Source: DAOVXM01 sp963746255
GTDB lineage: Bacteria > Chloroflexota > Anaerolineae > Anaerolineales > UBA4823
Direction of reading: 5' to 3'
NCBI GenBank assembly: GCA_963746255.1
Contig: CAVVAJ010000009.1
Coordinates: 744,001-808,000, forward strand
Length of the DNA: 64,000 nucleotides
Below are positions 35,121-44,334 of this stretch, in pieces (the stretch's first letter is position 1; the number at the start of each line of letters is the position of its first letter). Below the pieces are notes generated by a model that was not told the DNA's origin, made no database searches, and was given only the letters and a program-made list of their open reading frames with translations. A program made the position numbers and the translations under genes.

Positions 35121-35530
35121 TTGATACGGGTTTTTGAACAGCCATTCAGCAGGGGGGAATATTACCGTTTGCCAAGACGACTCTCCTGTCTTTCCTTCCG
35201 TATACCGCCCGTTGTTGATATAACTTTTTCGATGAGTATTTTAAGAATAGTTAGAATAACATCTGATACTACAAACGCTAATAGGTTTAAAATTTCCGGA
35301 ATTCTTCGGGCAGGTAACGCAAGCTATAGTTGCGTATATCAGCCCCAAATCTCTTTTTAAAATCACCTGATTTGAAGAGGAACTTTCCATTGGTTATCGT
35401 TCTATGATCAATTGATGACGCAACAATCTTAAGTTTGCAGACAGATATCCCCACAACTCAACCGCAAACATCGCTATCAATAGAGATAAGATTCCAATCT
35501 TTAGCGCAAGCGGCGAAGGAATCACAACCA
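35121..35530. other. Intergenic region, 410 bases, between convergent genes
   Basis: Downstream of the permease (plus) and of the PRC-barrel gene (minus). A plus-strand ORF at 35121-35360 has a random-looking composition and I do not call it. No clear terminator is visible. Confidence 0.4.
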
Positions 35531-36673
35531 TCATATCACATCATCCCCGCTGTCTATCTCGCTTAGCGCTAAGATCCTGGCTACCGCCTCGTCCGGGATT
35601 GTATGACGGAAGATTTTGGCGTCGTGCTGACTAAGTGTTTCTACCAATGTCGCCACCCATTTATTTTCTACCAAAGCGACGACGGCCGAAGTGCCTGGTT
35701 CCAAGCTCAGCTTGAGTTCTTCAAGATAGCTCTCCGAGAACCCCATGTCAATCTTCCCAGCTACTGCATGGCCGGTGAAAGCCCCTGCAAGTGCGCCAAC
35801 CACCATCCCAACGGGACCACCAAGCAGCCCAAATAGGCTACCCGCTACTGCTCCAAAAAATGCCCCTCGGCGCGGGTACACATCGCCAGTCTCATAAATA
35901 TTCGTTTTGCCATCTCTCCCTTTTATCACCAGCGCGGCGTTCAGGATTTTTAGATCATCATGTCTACCCAACTTGCGAATATCTTTAATCACCTGACGCC
36001 CTGTGCTTTCATCAGTAAAGATCGCAATTAACAGCTCAACATCTTCGATACTCACTTCTTCCCATGTTTTACGTACTGGGATAGCAGGTAGTGTGCTGAC
36101 CGCCTGCCTACTAATCCTAAGGTAGATCGCATTGTGCTCGAGACGTTGAACAGACGTAACTGGTAATGCTACCGCTTTCTTTGTCCACAAATGACCATGT
36201 GTCAAGACCAAGTGAGTTATTTCACAGTTGGTGGGTTCAATCAGGAATTCCGCAATTTCTCCCACGCAACCATCCAGCCCTTCTACAGTAGCACCGTGGA
36301 GGATAGCTAATTCGCCGCTGGAAGTCCGCGCCTGCTTGACAGTTAGACTTTCCTGGCCAATCGCGGCGAGTTCTACAGTTCGACCGCGAGACGAGTTCTC
36401 GGGGGCTGAGAATCCCTTTTCACTGAAATTACTCGGGGTGAACGGTTCCAGATCTGCTAATTCAGCTTTTCTGTAAGAGAGATAAACTTTGGTAGAGCTG
36501 GTATCGAGCACCCCATCCAACGGCACTAACACTTGATTAGCAGTTGTGGATGATTTCGTACGCACAATAAAATGTGTTACCTTCCCAATGCGCGTGTCTA
36601 TGACCACACCGGTGACAAACCCACCCGGTCCGTCCTTGCAATATAGTCTGGCGTTCAACGGGATACTGATCAC
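35531..36673 (-). CDS. PRC-barrel and DUF1269 (glycine-zipper) protein
   Basis: 380 residues. The N-terminus has two PRC-barrel-like units (ARLYCKDGPGGFVTGVVIDT; ATVEGLDGCVGEIAEFLIEP), each followed by VTHFIVRTK or ITHLVLTHG. The C-terminal about 180 residues match DUF1269, with ELLIAIFTDESTGRQVIKDI and a glycine-rich double hairpin (GAVAGSLFGLLGGPVGMVVG) and further IDMGFSESYLEELKLSLEPG. It could associate with membranes through the glycine-zipper. Function is not established; DUF1269 proteins are often stress-related. Single-gene unit. Confidence 0.85.
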   Translation of the reverse strand: MISIPLNARLYCKDGPGGFVTGVVIDTRIGKVTHFIVRTKSSTTANQVLVPLDGVLDTSSTKVYLSYRKAELADLEPFTPSNFSEKGFSAPENSSRGRTVELAAIGQESLTVKQARTSSGELAILHGATVEGLDGCVGEIAEFLIEPTNCEITHLVLTHGHLWTKKAVALPVTSVQRLEHNAIYLRISRQAVSTLPAIPVRKTWEEVSIEDVELLIAIFTDESTGRQVIKDIRKLGRHDDLKILNAALVIKGRDGKTNIYETGDVYPRRGAFFGAVAGSLFGLLGGPVGMVVGALAGAFTGHAVAGKIDMGFSESYLEELKLSLEPGTSAVVALVENKWVATLVETLSQHDAKIFRHTIPDEAVARILALSEIDSGDDVI

Positions 36674-36811
36674 ATGCTACTCCAAAGGTGTTGAATCAGC
36701 TCGCTGATGAAATCGCATTTATTCATGCCGGTCTATTTCAATAAATAACCGCATTTCCTTTGGCGAACTCCGGAAATATCTCGCTTTAGAGGAGAAACGA
36801 GTGCGGTGATA

Positions 36812-39181
36812 TCAGCCGTAAGATTCGTGTTCTGTGCGGGCAATAATCTCATCTTGCAAAGCTTCGTTTAAATCACAGAAGTAATCACTGTAGCCGGCTA
36901 CGCGTACGATTAAATCCCGATACATTTCTGGATGTAATTTTGCTTCCATCAAGGTGGTTGCATCAACAACATTAAACTGAATATGGTGTCCATCGAGCCG
37001 GAAATAAGTCCTGATTAACTGGGTCAAGCTGTCAAGACCACGCTCGTCTGCGAGCAGCTGCGGAGTAAATTTCTGGTTCAGCAGTGTCCCGCCCGTCCGG
37101 GCATGGTCCATCTTGGCAACCGATTTGAGCACAGCTGTCGGGCCATGGCGGTCAGCCCCTTGGACGGGCGAAACGCCCTCCGATAGCGGGCTGCCAGCCC
37201 GGCGTCCATCGGGAGTAGCACTTATTACTGAACCGAAATAAACATGGACTGTAGTCGGTAGCAAATTAATATGATAGCGGCCGCCTTTTGTGTTCGGCCG
37301 GCCATCAACCGCCTTGAAGTAAGCCTCAAACACCCTTACCATTATGCTGTCAGCATAATCATCATCATTGCCGAATTTCGGCGTTTTATTGATCAGCATT
37401 TGCCGCAGCCGCTCATCACCTGCAAAATCGGCATTAAGAGCAGCCAGGAACTCTGTCATCGACAAATTCGATTGATCAAATACGTGATAACGTAGGGCGG
37501 TAAACGAATCGGTGATTGTGCCTAATCCGACACCTTGGATGTAAGAAGTGTTATAGCGTGCACCGCCATCGTGATAATCACGACCTGTCGCGATGCAATC
37601 GTCAATCAAGATCGAGAGAAATGGCGCCGGCATGTATTGGGCATAGAGCCTCTCGATCACATTATTCCCCCGAACCTTGATATCTATAAAATGTTCAAGC
37701 TGCTTTTCAAATGCAGTAAAGAGATCATCAAAAGAAGAAAATTGGGCTGGATCTCCCGTCTCCAAGCCGATCATTTCGCCACTGCGCGGGTCGACACCGT
37801 TGTGCAGTGTGATCTCGAGCACCTTGGGTAGGTTGAAATATCCCGTCAGGTTGTAGTTTTCCTTTCCGAAGGCACCTACCTCGACACAGCCGCTTGAACC
37901 ACCATTACGGGCATCAACCACTGACTTTCCCTGGCGAATTAATTCTTGGACAATTAAATCAGCGTTAAATACGGAAGGCTGCCCAAAGCCGGTGCGGATG
38001 ATCTTACCCGCCCGTTTGATAAATCTATCGGGGTTCTTCTTGCTGACTTGGATCGAGGTGCTTGGCTGCAGCAGGCGCATCTCCTCTATAACATCCAGGA
38101 TCAAATATGTGATTCCGTTGACACCATCCGAGCCATCTGCTCTGACCCCGCCAGTGTTGATCTGGGCAAAATCAGTATACGTACCACTCTCAGCCGCGGT
38201 TACGCCGACTTTTGGCGGTGCGGGCTGGTTGTTGAACTTGATCCAAAAACACTGCAGCAGTTCCTCTGCAAGATCGAGTGTTAATGATGCTTCTTCCACA
38301 CCCTTTTTGTAGAAAGGATACAGATGCTGGTCCAGCCTACCAGGGTTGAAAGCATCCCAGGTATTCAGCTCAATCGTCACACCGAGATGCACAAACCAGT
38401 AATACTGGAGTGCCTCCCAAAAATCTCGCGGCGGGTTGGCTGGCACATGTGTACAAACGTCTGCAATTCTAGCTAATTCCATCTTGCGCTGTGGGTCTTG
38501 CTCGGTATCTGCCAAGCGGAGCGCCTCATGCGCATGCCGCTCTGCAAAACACACCAACGCTTGGGCGCTGATCCGCATGGCCTTGAGTTCTTCTTGTTTA
38601 GCGTACGCTTCAGGATCGTGCAAGAAATCAAGCTGCGCGATGCTCGCTTCGATATCGGCTATAAAGTCGTTAAATCCTTTCCGGTAAATCTTGTCGTCGA
38701 GGACGGTGTGTCCCGGTGCACGCTGCTCCATGAACTCGGTGAAAATACCGGCTTCGTAGGCAGCTAACCACTCTGCAGTCATCTCTTGAAAGAGACGATC
38801 ACGCATTGATTTTCCCTGCCAGAAAGGGATTATCGATTGTTCGTAAGTATTCCGTGCTTGCTCTGATACGTGAAACGGTATTTTATCGCGCGAATTGAGG
38901 ATATCCAAATCCTGCAAGCTGTGGCAGCACAGCTCAGGATAAGTCGGTGCAGCTTTTGGAATCCCACCTTTTTCTCCAACGATCAATTCCCCAGGCGAAA
39001 TATTGATATTCTTGTTGTCCAGCAAGTAGGCAAACGCACGCGCGCGTTGGATCGGAATGGATTCCGCGATGAGATCGCGAAGATAAAATTCGGTCAATAG
39101 CTCCGCTCGTTCTGGTGTTATCAACTCGACGGCAGTCAAACTTTGTTCACGTAAGCGTCGAACACGTTCACTTATCGGCAT
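36812..39181 (-). CDS. hypD: Glycyl-radical trans-4-hydroxy-L-proline dehydratase (HypD type)
   Basis: 789 residues. The catalytic cysteine and glutamate lie in GGSSGCVEVGAFGK (Cys432, Glu434), and the glycyl radical in RVAGYSDYF (Gly763). Compared, from memory, with C. difficile HypD numbering (H160, D278, S334, D339, F340, C434, E436, Y450, T645, G765), the equivalent residues are all present with a constant offset of two: His158, Asp276, Ser332, Asp337, Phe338, Cys432, Glu434, Tyr448, Thr643, Gly763. This makes HypD much more likely than glycerol or choline lyase. It removes water from trans-4-hydroxy-L-proline to give pyrroline-5-carboxylate, in the cytoplasm of an anaerobe. Its activase gene lies three bases upstream. 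The name is shared with an unrelated hydrogenase-maturation protein. Confidence 0.9.
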   Translation of the reverse strand: MPISERVRRLREQSLTAVELITPERAELLTEFYLRDLIAESIPIQRARAFAYLLDNKNINISPGELIVGEKGGIPKAAPTYPELCCHSLQDLDILNSRDKIPFHVSEQARNTYEQSIIPFWQGKSMRDRLFQEMTAEWLAAYEAGIFTEFMEQRAPGHTVLDDKIYRKGFNDFIADIEASIAQLDFLHDPEAYAKQEELKAMRISAQALVCFAERHAHEALRLADTEQDPQRKMELARIADVCTHVPANPPRDFWEALQYYWFVHLGVTIELNTWDAFNPGRLDQHLYPFYKKGVEEASLTLDLAEELLQCFWIKFNNQPAPPKVGVTAAESGTYTDFAQINTGGVRADGSDGVNGITYLILDVIEEMRLLQPSTSIQVSKKNPDRFIKRAGKIIRTGFGQPSVFNADLIVQELIRQGKSVVDARNGGSSGCVEVGAFGKENYNLTGYFNLPKVLEITLHNGVDPRSGEMIGLETGDPAQFSSFDDLFTAFEKQLEHFIDIKVRGNNVIERLYAQYMPAPFLSILIDDCIATGRDYHDGGARYNTSYIQGVGLGTITDSFTALRYHVFDQSNLSMTEFLAALNADFAGDERLRQMLINKTPKFGNDDDYADSIMVRVFEAYFKAVDGRPNTKGGRYHINLLPTTVHVYFGSVISATPDGRRAGSPLSEGVSPVQGADRHGPTAVLKSVAKMDHARTGGTLLNQKFTPQLLADERGLDSLTQLIRTYFRLDGHHIQFNVVDATTLMEAKLHPEMYRDLIVRVAGYSDYFCDLNEALQDEIIARTEHESYG

Positions 39182-39184
39182 GTA

Positions 39185-40108
39185 TCACCCTCCAACACTG
39201 ACCGAGAAATTATAGGGGCTGAAGATTTCAAGCATCTCAGCAGGAGACCCGGAGTTGGTGGCTGACGGTTCTGGAAGTTTGTAAAGCTGGCCTAAGCGAT
39301 CATATTTCCCCCGGGCGCTGTCATGGTACGGCAGCAAATTGATTTCAACTTTCTTTGGTAAAGCGGCAAGGTACTCAGCGATTGCGCGCAGGTTGTGTTC
39401 AGTATCAGTTATTCCGGGAATCAGGGGGATGCGGACAATCACCTGCTCGTCAAGCATCACCAGCGCCTTGAGATTACTTAATATAAGCTGGTTCGAGACT
39501 CCAGTGAACTTCCTGTGCTGCTCATCATCGATAAGCTTCAGGTCATACAAGAAAGTATCCACGTATGGTCTTACCGCATCGACTACCTCCCAGCTGGCAA
39601 AACCACACGTATCAAGGATTGTGTGCAGCTCTTCATCCTGGCAGCTCTTGAGCAAAGCGATAAGAAATCTACGCTGAAAAAGCGGTTCGCCACCAGAGAA
39701 AGTTACCCCCCCACCAGACTGGTCATAAAATGAGGTATCCTGCCTGACCTCAGCCAGCACCTCTCCGACAGTCATCTCCCGCCCTACAAGCTGCCTCGCC
39801 TCGGCCTGGCAGCTTGGCACACATTCGCCACAGCGAGTGCAGACTGTCAGGTCTGTTTGCACCCCAGCCTCTGTTTCCACGATAGCACCGTTGGGGCATT
39901 CTCCCACGCAGTCGCCACAGCGAATACAGCGCCGCTCTTGCAGCATAATCTCAACACCAATAGATTGGCTTTCCGGGTTGTGACACCACCAACAAGCTAA
40001 AGGGCAGCCTTTAAGGAACACCGTTGTGCGAATACCGGGGCCATCATGGATAGAAAACTTCTTAATGTCAAATACGATACCGGTTGTCCCGGTCAGGTTA
40101 TCGTCCAT
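39185..40108 (-). CDS. Glycyl-radical enzyme activating protein (radical SAM)
   Basis: About 307 residues from ATG 40108; the longer frame to 40363 would run into a tRNA gene and is not conserved. Order: radical SAM CxxxCxxC in GCPLACWWCHNPES, then two ferredoxin 4Fe-4S motifs (CIRCGDCVGECP; CTRCGECVPSC) and GGGVTFSGGEPLFQ. This is the activase class that installs the glycyl radical using S-adenosylmethionine. It sits directly before the dehydratase and should activate it. Needs anaerobic conditions. Confidence 0.92.
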   Translation of the reverse strand: MDDNLTGTTGIVFDIKKFSIHDGPGIRTTVFLKGCPLACWWCHNPESQSIGVEIMLQERRCIRCGDCVGECPNGAIVETEAGVQTDLTVCTRCGECVPSCQAEARQLVGREMTVGEVLAEVRQDTSFYDQSGGGVTFSGGEPLFQRRFLIALLKSCQDEELHTILDTCGFASWEVVDAVRPYVDTFLYDLKLIDDEQHRKFTGVSNQLILSNLKALVMLDEQVIVRIPLIPGITDTEHNLRAIAEYLAALPKKVEINLLPYHDSARGKYDRLGQLYKLPEPSATNSGSPAEMLEIFSPYNFSVSVGG

Positions 40109-40254
40109 CACTCTACCGTTAATTGTCTCAGGTACCAATCGGTTCAGAACTTTCCCCAAGTATACATCATCTGATACATCTCCAAACGTTTCACGCTTAT
40201 GATTTAATGTGTGCTGATACTCATAACAAGCTGATAAGGTACGGAGGTAAGTAA

Positions 40255-40286
40255 TTAATAACAAAACGCCCGCATTAATGCGAGCG
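40255..40286 (-). terminator. Rho-independent terminator after the tRNA-Ser genes
   Basis: On the minus strand the arms CGCTCGCA and TGCGGGCG (one wobble pair) form a hairpin at 40267-40286, followed by TTTTGTTAT. It lies just after tRNA-Ser(GCT) and separates the tRNAs from the activase gene. Confidence 0.65.
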
Positions 40287-40297
40287 AGATTATCAGC

Positions 40298-40385
40298 GGG
40301 GAGGGCGGGATTCGAACCCACGGTCGAGGTTTCCCCCGACAACCACTTAGCAGGCGGCCCCAATCAGCCACTCTGGCACCTCCCC
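40298..40385 (-). tRNA. tRNA-Ser (anticodon GCT)
   Basis: 88 bases fold as a class II tRNA: acceptor arms GGGGAGG and CCTCCCC, anticodon loop CTGCTAA (GCT), a long variable arm with TTGTCGGGGGAAACCTCGAC pairing, and the T arm GGGTTCGAATCCC. It reads AGC/AGU serine codons. It forms a pair with the next serine tRNA. Confidence 0.93.
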
Positions 40386-40415
40386 AATTGTCCTGCCCAA
40401 TGTCATCCCTCTGCA

Positions 40416-40505
<90 letters not shown>

Positions 40506-40698
40506 ACTAATCAGCAGGGAAATCCCTCCTGGGCGACGTGATTTTATCACATCTATCCATACGCTGCAACACAACACAGCTTTGGCAGTGCCTGATTGCA
40601 TTTATCTCGTGCTATACTTGCAGAGCCCGTAGTAAACAACCGATTTTAACTAAATTAGATGCGATGCACATAGCCTGCCCCGATAAGGAATCACCACA

Positions 40699-42231
40699 AT
40701 GCGCCTGACCCACATCGCCCGTTCAGCGTTGATCATTGCGGTTTTTTTGGGCCTCGAGAAGTTGCTCGGATTTGTACGCCAGCTGTTGATTGCACGCCAG
40801 TTTGGACTCTCAGCAAGCCTGGATGTCTTCAACGCGGCCAATAATCTACCGGATCTGATTTTCGGATTGATTTCCGGCGGCGCTCTAGCGATCGCGTTTA
40901 TACCTGTACTGTCAGAATATCTTGAAGAGCACGGGCGCCCGCAGATGTGGGACTTGTTTTCACGCGTCGCGAACCTTGTCTTCTTGGTAACTGCGGGTGT
41001 ATCTGTGCTGGTGGCGATTTACGCCCGGCAGTTGGTGGGTTCGAACCTCGGAATTGCACCCGGTTTCTCTCCAGAGCAGCAAGCCCTAGTTGTTGATTTG
41101 ATGCGCTTGAACCTGGTGGCAACGCTGCTCTTCTCGATTAGTGGGTTGGCTATCGCTGGTTTACAAGCTAACCAGCACTTCTTGCTGCCGGCACTGGCGA
41201 AGAGCATGTATGATATCGGCACATTGATTGGTGTGATCATCTTAGCTCCAGAAACCGGCTACCAAATTGGTCCAATTACACTTCCTGCCTTCGGATTAGG
41301 TGTTTATGGATTGGCTTACGGAACTGTGCTCGGGGCAGTCTTGTTCTTAGGTATCCAATTCCCTGGTTTAATCCGCTACGGATTCCATTGGGTACCGGCA
41401 ATCAATCTCGACCACCCGGGTGTCCGAAAAGTGCTCCGGATCATGATCCCGCGGATCGGAAATGTTTTTTTTATCTATCTAGTCCTGGTATATATCCCAG
41501 ACAACATCGCTTCGCGCTTGCCGGAGGGATCGATCACCGCGCTGGTCTATGGGTGGTTGATCATGCAGGTGCCAGAATCATTGATCGGGACGGCGCTGGG
41601 GACAGCCTTACTGCCATCGATCTCGGAACAAATTACCCGTAATGAGCGAAAGCGCTTTACCCGCCTGGTCAACCGCGCAGTACGGGTGCTGCTGGCATTT
41701 ACGCTGCCCATTTCCCTTTTGGTTGCGATTGGTGTTGAACCGCTGGTCGAGCTCTTTGGTTTCGACCCGCTAGGCAGTGCGCTCGTCGTATGGACAACGC
41801 GCGCCTTTCTGCTTGGTTTGGTTGGTCACGCGCTGCTGGAGATCGGTGCGCGCGGTTTCTACGCCCAACAGGATGCAGTAACACCCTTGCTGGCATCTGT
41901 TTTGATGGCAGCAACCTTTACCATTCTAGCGGTAGGTCTGTCACGGCCTTTCGGTGCGGCCGGGATTGCCTTGGCAAATTCAATAGCTTTTAGTGGAGAA
42001 GCGCTGCTGCTGCTGTTCCTGCTCAACCGTAAATTCCATGGGGTGCTCAAACTTGGCCGCACCTTACCGCGCGTGATCGCCGCCACACTCGTTGGTGGCC
42101 TCGTTGCGGTGCTGCTGGTTATCTTATTACCACTGCCACCTATCATCACCGCTATCGCCGCGCTGGGTATGGGCGCATTGGCTGTGCTGCCCTTTATCTG
42201 GCCAGAAATTAAAACGCTCGCTACGCTCTAA
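40699..42231 (+). CDS. murJ: Lipid II flippase MurJ (MviN family)
   Basis: 510 residues with about 14 hydrophobic helices and no other domain. The beginning LEKLLGFVRQLLIARQFG and SLDVFNAANNLPDLIFGLIS are the MviN/MurJ signature, and VPESLIGTALGTALLPSISE is a conserved loop. It flips the peptidoglycan precursor lipid II across the cytoplasmic membrane. The presence of murJ and glmU in the same window implies a peptidoglycan pathway. It lies divergent to the tRNA-Ser genes. Confidence 0.93.
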   Translation: MRLTHIARSALIIAVFLGLEKLLGFVRQLLIARQFGLSASLDVFNAANNLPDLIFGLISGGALAIAFIPVLSEYLEEHGRPQMWDLFSRVANLVFLVTAGVSVLVAIYARQLVGSNLGIAPGFSPEQQALVVDLMRLNLVATLLFSISGLAIAGLQANQHFLLPALAKSMYDIGTLIGVIILAPETGYQIGPITLPAFGLGVYGLAYGTVLGAVLFLGIQFPGLIRYGFHWVPAINLDHPGVRKVLRIMIPRIGNVFFIYLVLVYIPDNIASRLPEGSITALVYGWLIMQVPESLIGTALGTALLPSISEQITRNERKRFTRLVNRAVRVLLAFTLPISLLVAIGVEPLVELFGFDPLGSALVVWTTRAFLLGLVGHALLEIGARGFYAQQDAVTPLLASVLMAATFTILAVGLSRPFGAAGIALANSIAFSGEALLLLFLLNRKFHGVLKLGRTLPRVIAATLVGGLVAVLLVILLPLPPIITAIAALGMGALAVLPFIWPEIKTLATL

Positions 42232-42382
42232 GACTATGCATGTAGAATGAGTAAACAAGCCGCTTTTTCACACATTTATAACGTGGCAGTTCTATAATTG
42301 ACAGTAACCATCTTTCTGGTGGAAAGGTAGTTGCTAATAGTCTTCACTCAAATATAATTTTTGCTGTCAATAAGGCTGCAGC

Positions 42383-44275
42383 ATGCAATCAATAATAAAA
42401 TCTCTGGCGCTTATCACTTTGCTGTTGATCAGTGTTGGACAAGCAGCCATCACCCCAGCTACGCAGGTGGTCACCTGGGAAGCAAAGGTTGACCCCTGGG
42501 TGAGGCAGACCGCTGCTAGCGGGGAAACTGAATTTCTGCTATATCTGCGGGAACGAGCCGACTTGAGCAGCGCCCGCCAGCTAAAGACCAAAGCTGAGAA
42601 AGGCCAGTTTGTCTACCAGCGGCTGAGCGAGACCGCTGCCCGCAGCCAAGCACCGCTGGTCAAATACCTGCAAGCGGCAGGGGTCGAGCACCGCTCTTAC
42701 TGGATTGTGAATATGATCTGGGTCAAGGGTGATGCAGGGTTGGTGGAGAGGTTAGCTAAGCGAACAGATGTCGAGCGCATCTACGCCAATCCGCTTGTGC
42801 AGCTAGAACTACCACAAACCGAAATGCAAACCACATCAGCAGAAGCAGGCAGCGGTGTGGAATGGAATATTGCGCTGGTCAATGCTCCCCAGGTTTGGGC
42901 TGCCGGATACACCGGTCAAGGAGCGGTAGTTGGCGGACAAGATACTGGCTACTACTGGCAGCATGAAGCACTGAAGAACCAGTATCGCGGCTGGGATGGT
43001 AGTTCGGCTAATCACAATTACTCATGGCACAATGCCATCCATGATGACCAACCTGACAATCCCTGTCTTGACAGCGCTGAACCGTGTGATGATGACGGCC
43101 ACGGTACCCACACAATGGGCACGATGATCGGCGATGACGGGGCTGATAACCAGATCGGCATGGCCCCAGGTGCGAAATGGATTGGCTGCCGCAACATGGC
43201 CGACCGTTTTGGCACACCTGCATCATACATCGAATGCTACCAGTGGTTTGTGGCACCGACTGACCTAAATAACCTGAATCCGAGGATCGATCTTGCGCCC
43301 GATGTGATCAACAACTCCTGGAAATGCACAATCGACGAAGGCTGTACTGATCCAGTGGTACTGCTCGAAGCGGTCCAGAACGTACGCGCCGCTGGGATAT
43401 TAACCGTTCACGCCGCCGGAAATGAAGGACCTTCCTGCAGCACTGTCCAATATCCGGCTGCCATTTATGAAGAATCTTTTTCTGTCGGAGCAACCGGCTG
43501 GGACCCAGATCTATCCGGGACAGTTGGAATTGCGGATTTCAGCAGCCGCGGCCCAGTGATCGTTGATGGCAGTAACCGCTTGAAGCCGGATGTCACCGCA
43601 CCTGGTCAAAATATCCGCTCCGCTACAAATGATTTTATAGATGGATATACATTTTTATCGGGAACTAGTATGGCCGCTCCGCATATCGCTGGACTGGCGG
43701 CTTTGCTGATCTCTGCTAACGACGGACTGCGCGGTGATGTAGACGCCCTCGAGGAGGGCATCACACAATCTGCAATAGCGATGACCACTGAGCAAGACTG
43801 TGGGGATGTCCCAGGTAAAGATTTCCCTAACAACACCTATGGCTGGGGACGGATTGACGCCTGGGCAGCGATGCATGATTTTGATATTAAAAAGACTGCT
43901 TCAAATCGTATCGTCTCTCCAGGCGACTTGCTTACCTACACCCTCGCTATCACTCACACAGGCATGCTTGGTCCCACGCACAATGTAGTTATCAGCGACA
44001 CTCTACCAGCTGGGACACATTTCATAGACGCGAGTGGTCCTTATCAAAGAAATGATGGTGTGATTCGTTGGGATTTCGATACCTTCGCTGCAGGATATAC
44101 GACAACTGTTAATCTGATTGTAGAGGTGGCGAATACTGCCAGCTGGATGATCAGCAACTACGCATATGGAGTCAGCAGCGACGAAATCTCATGGGAAACT
44201 GGACCCCCAGTGATTACTTTCAACAGCGAAAATTCAATCTGGCTGCCAACTGTATTTCACGAATACTCCCCATAA
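42383..44275 (+). CDS. Secreted subtilisin-like serine protease (S8) with DUF11 domain
   Basis: 630 residues. Signal peptide (SLALITLLLISVGQAAI), propeptide-like region to about 150, then the S8 domain: Asp187 in GGQDTGYYW, His240 in DGHGTHTMG and Ser429 in SGTSMAAPHIAG, with the oxyanion Asn in HAAGNEGPS. All catalytic residues are intact. The C-terminal about 110 residues form a DUF11-type beta-sandwich (SPGDLLTYTLAITHTG, ISDTLPAGTHFID) that may attach the enzyme to surfaces or cell wall. It probably acts extracellularly in protein degradation; together with the hydroxyproline dehydratase this fits a lifestyle of peptide use. Stand-alone gene. Confidence 0.93.
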   Translation: MQSIIKSLALITLLLISVGQAAITPATQVVTWEAKVDPWVRQTAASGETEFLLYLRERADLSSARQLKTKAEKGQFVYQRLSETAARSQAPLVKYLQAAGVEHRSYWIVNMIWVKGDAGLVERLAKRTDVERIYANPLVQLELPQTEMQTTSAEAGSGVEWNIALVNAPQVWAAGYTGQGAVVGGQDTGYYWQHEALKNQYRGWDGSSANHNYSWHNAIHDDQPDNPCLDSAEPCDDDGHGTHTMGTMIGDDGADNQIGMAPGAKWIGCRNMADRFGTPASYIECYQWFVAPTDLNNLNPRIDLAPDVINNSWKCTIDEGCTDPVVLLEAVQNVRAAGILTVHAAGNEGPSCSTVQYPAAIYEESFSVGATGWDPDLSGTVGIADFSSRGPVIVDGSNRLKPDVTAPGQNIRSATNDFIDGYTFLSGTSMAAPHIAGLAALLISANDGLRGDVDALEEGITQSAIAMTTEQDCGDVPGKDFPNNTYGWGRIDAWAAMHDFDIKKTASNRIVSPGDLLTYTLAITHTGMLGPTHNVVISDTLPAGTHFIDASGPYQRNDGVIRWDFDTFAAGYTTTVNLIVEVANTASWMISNYAYGVSSDEISWETGPPVITFNSENSIWLPTVFHEYSP

Positions 44276-44334
44276 TAATATTATATACATCCCGTAATTT
44301 CCCAACCCCGGGACAATAACCTACAACAAAATCG

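Noticed and set aside
35121..35360. Plus-strand ORF directly after the permease
   Set aside because: Starts with TTG right at the preceding stop, has no Shine-Dalgarno and a random-looking composition rich in Ser and Arg.
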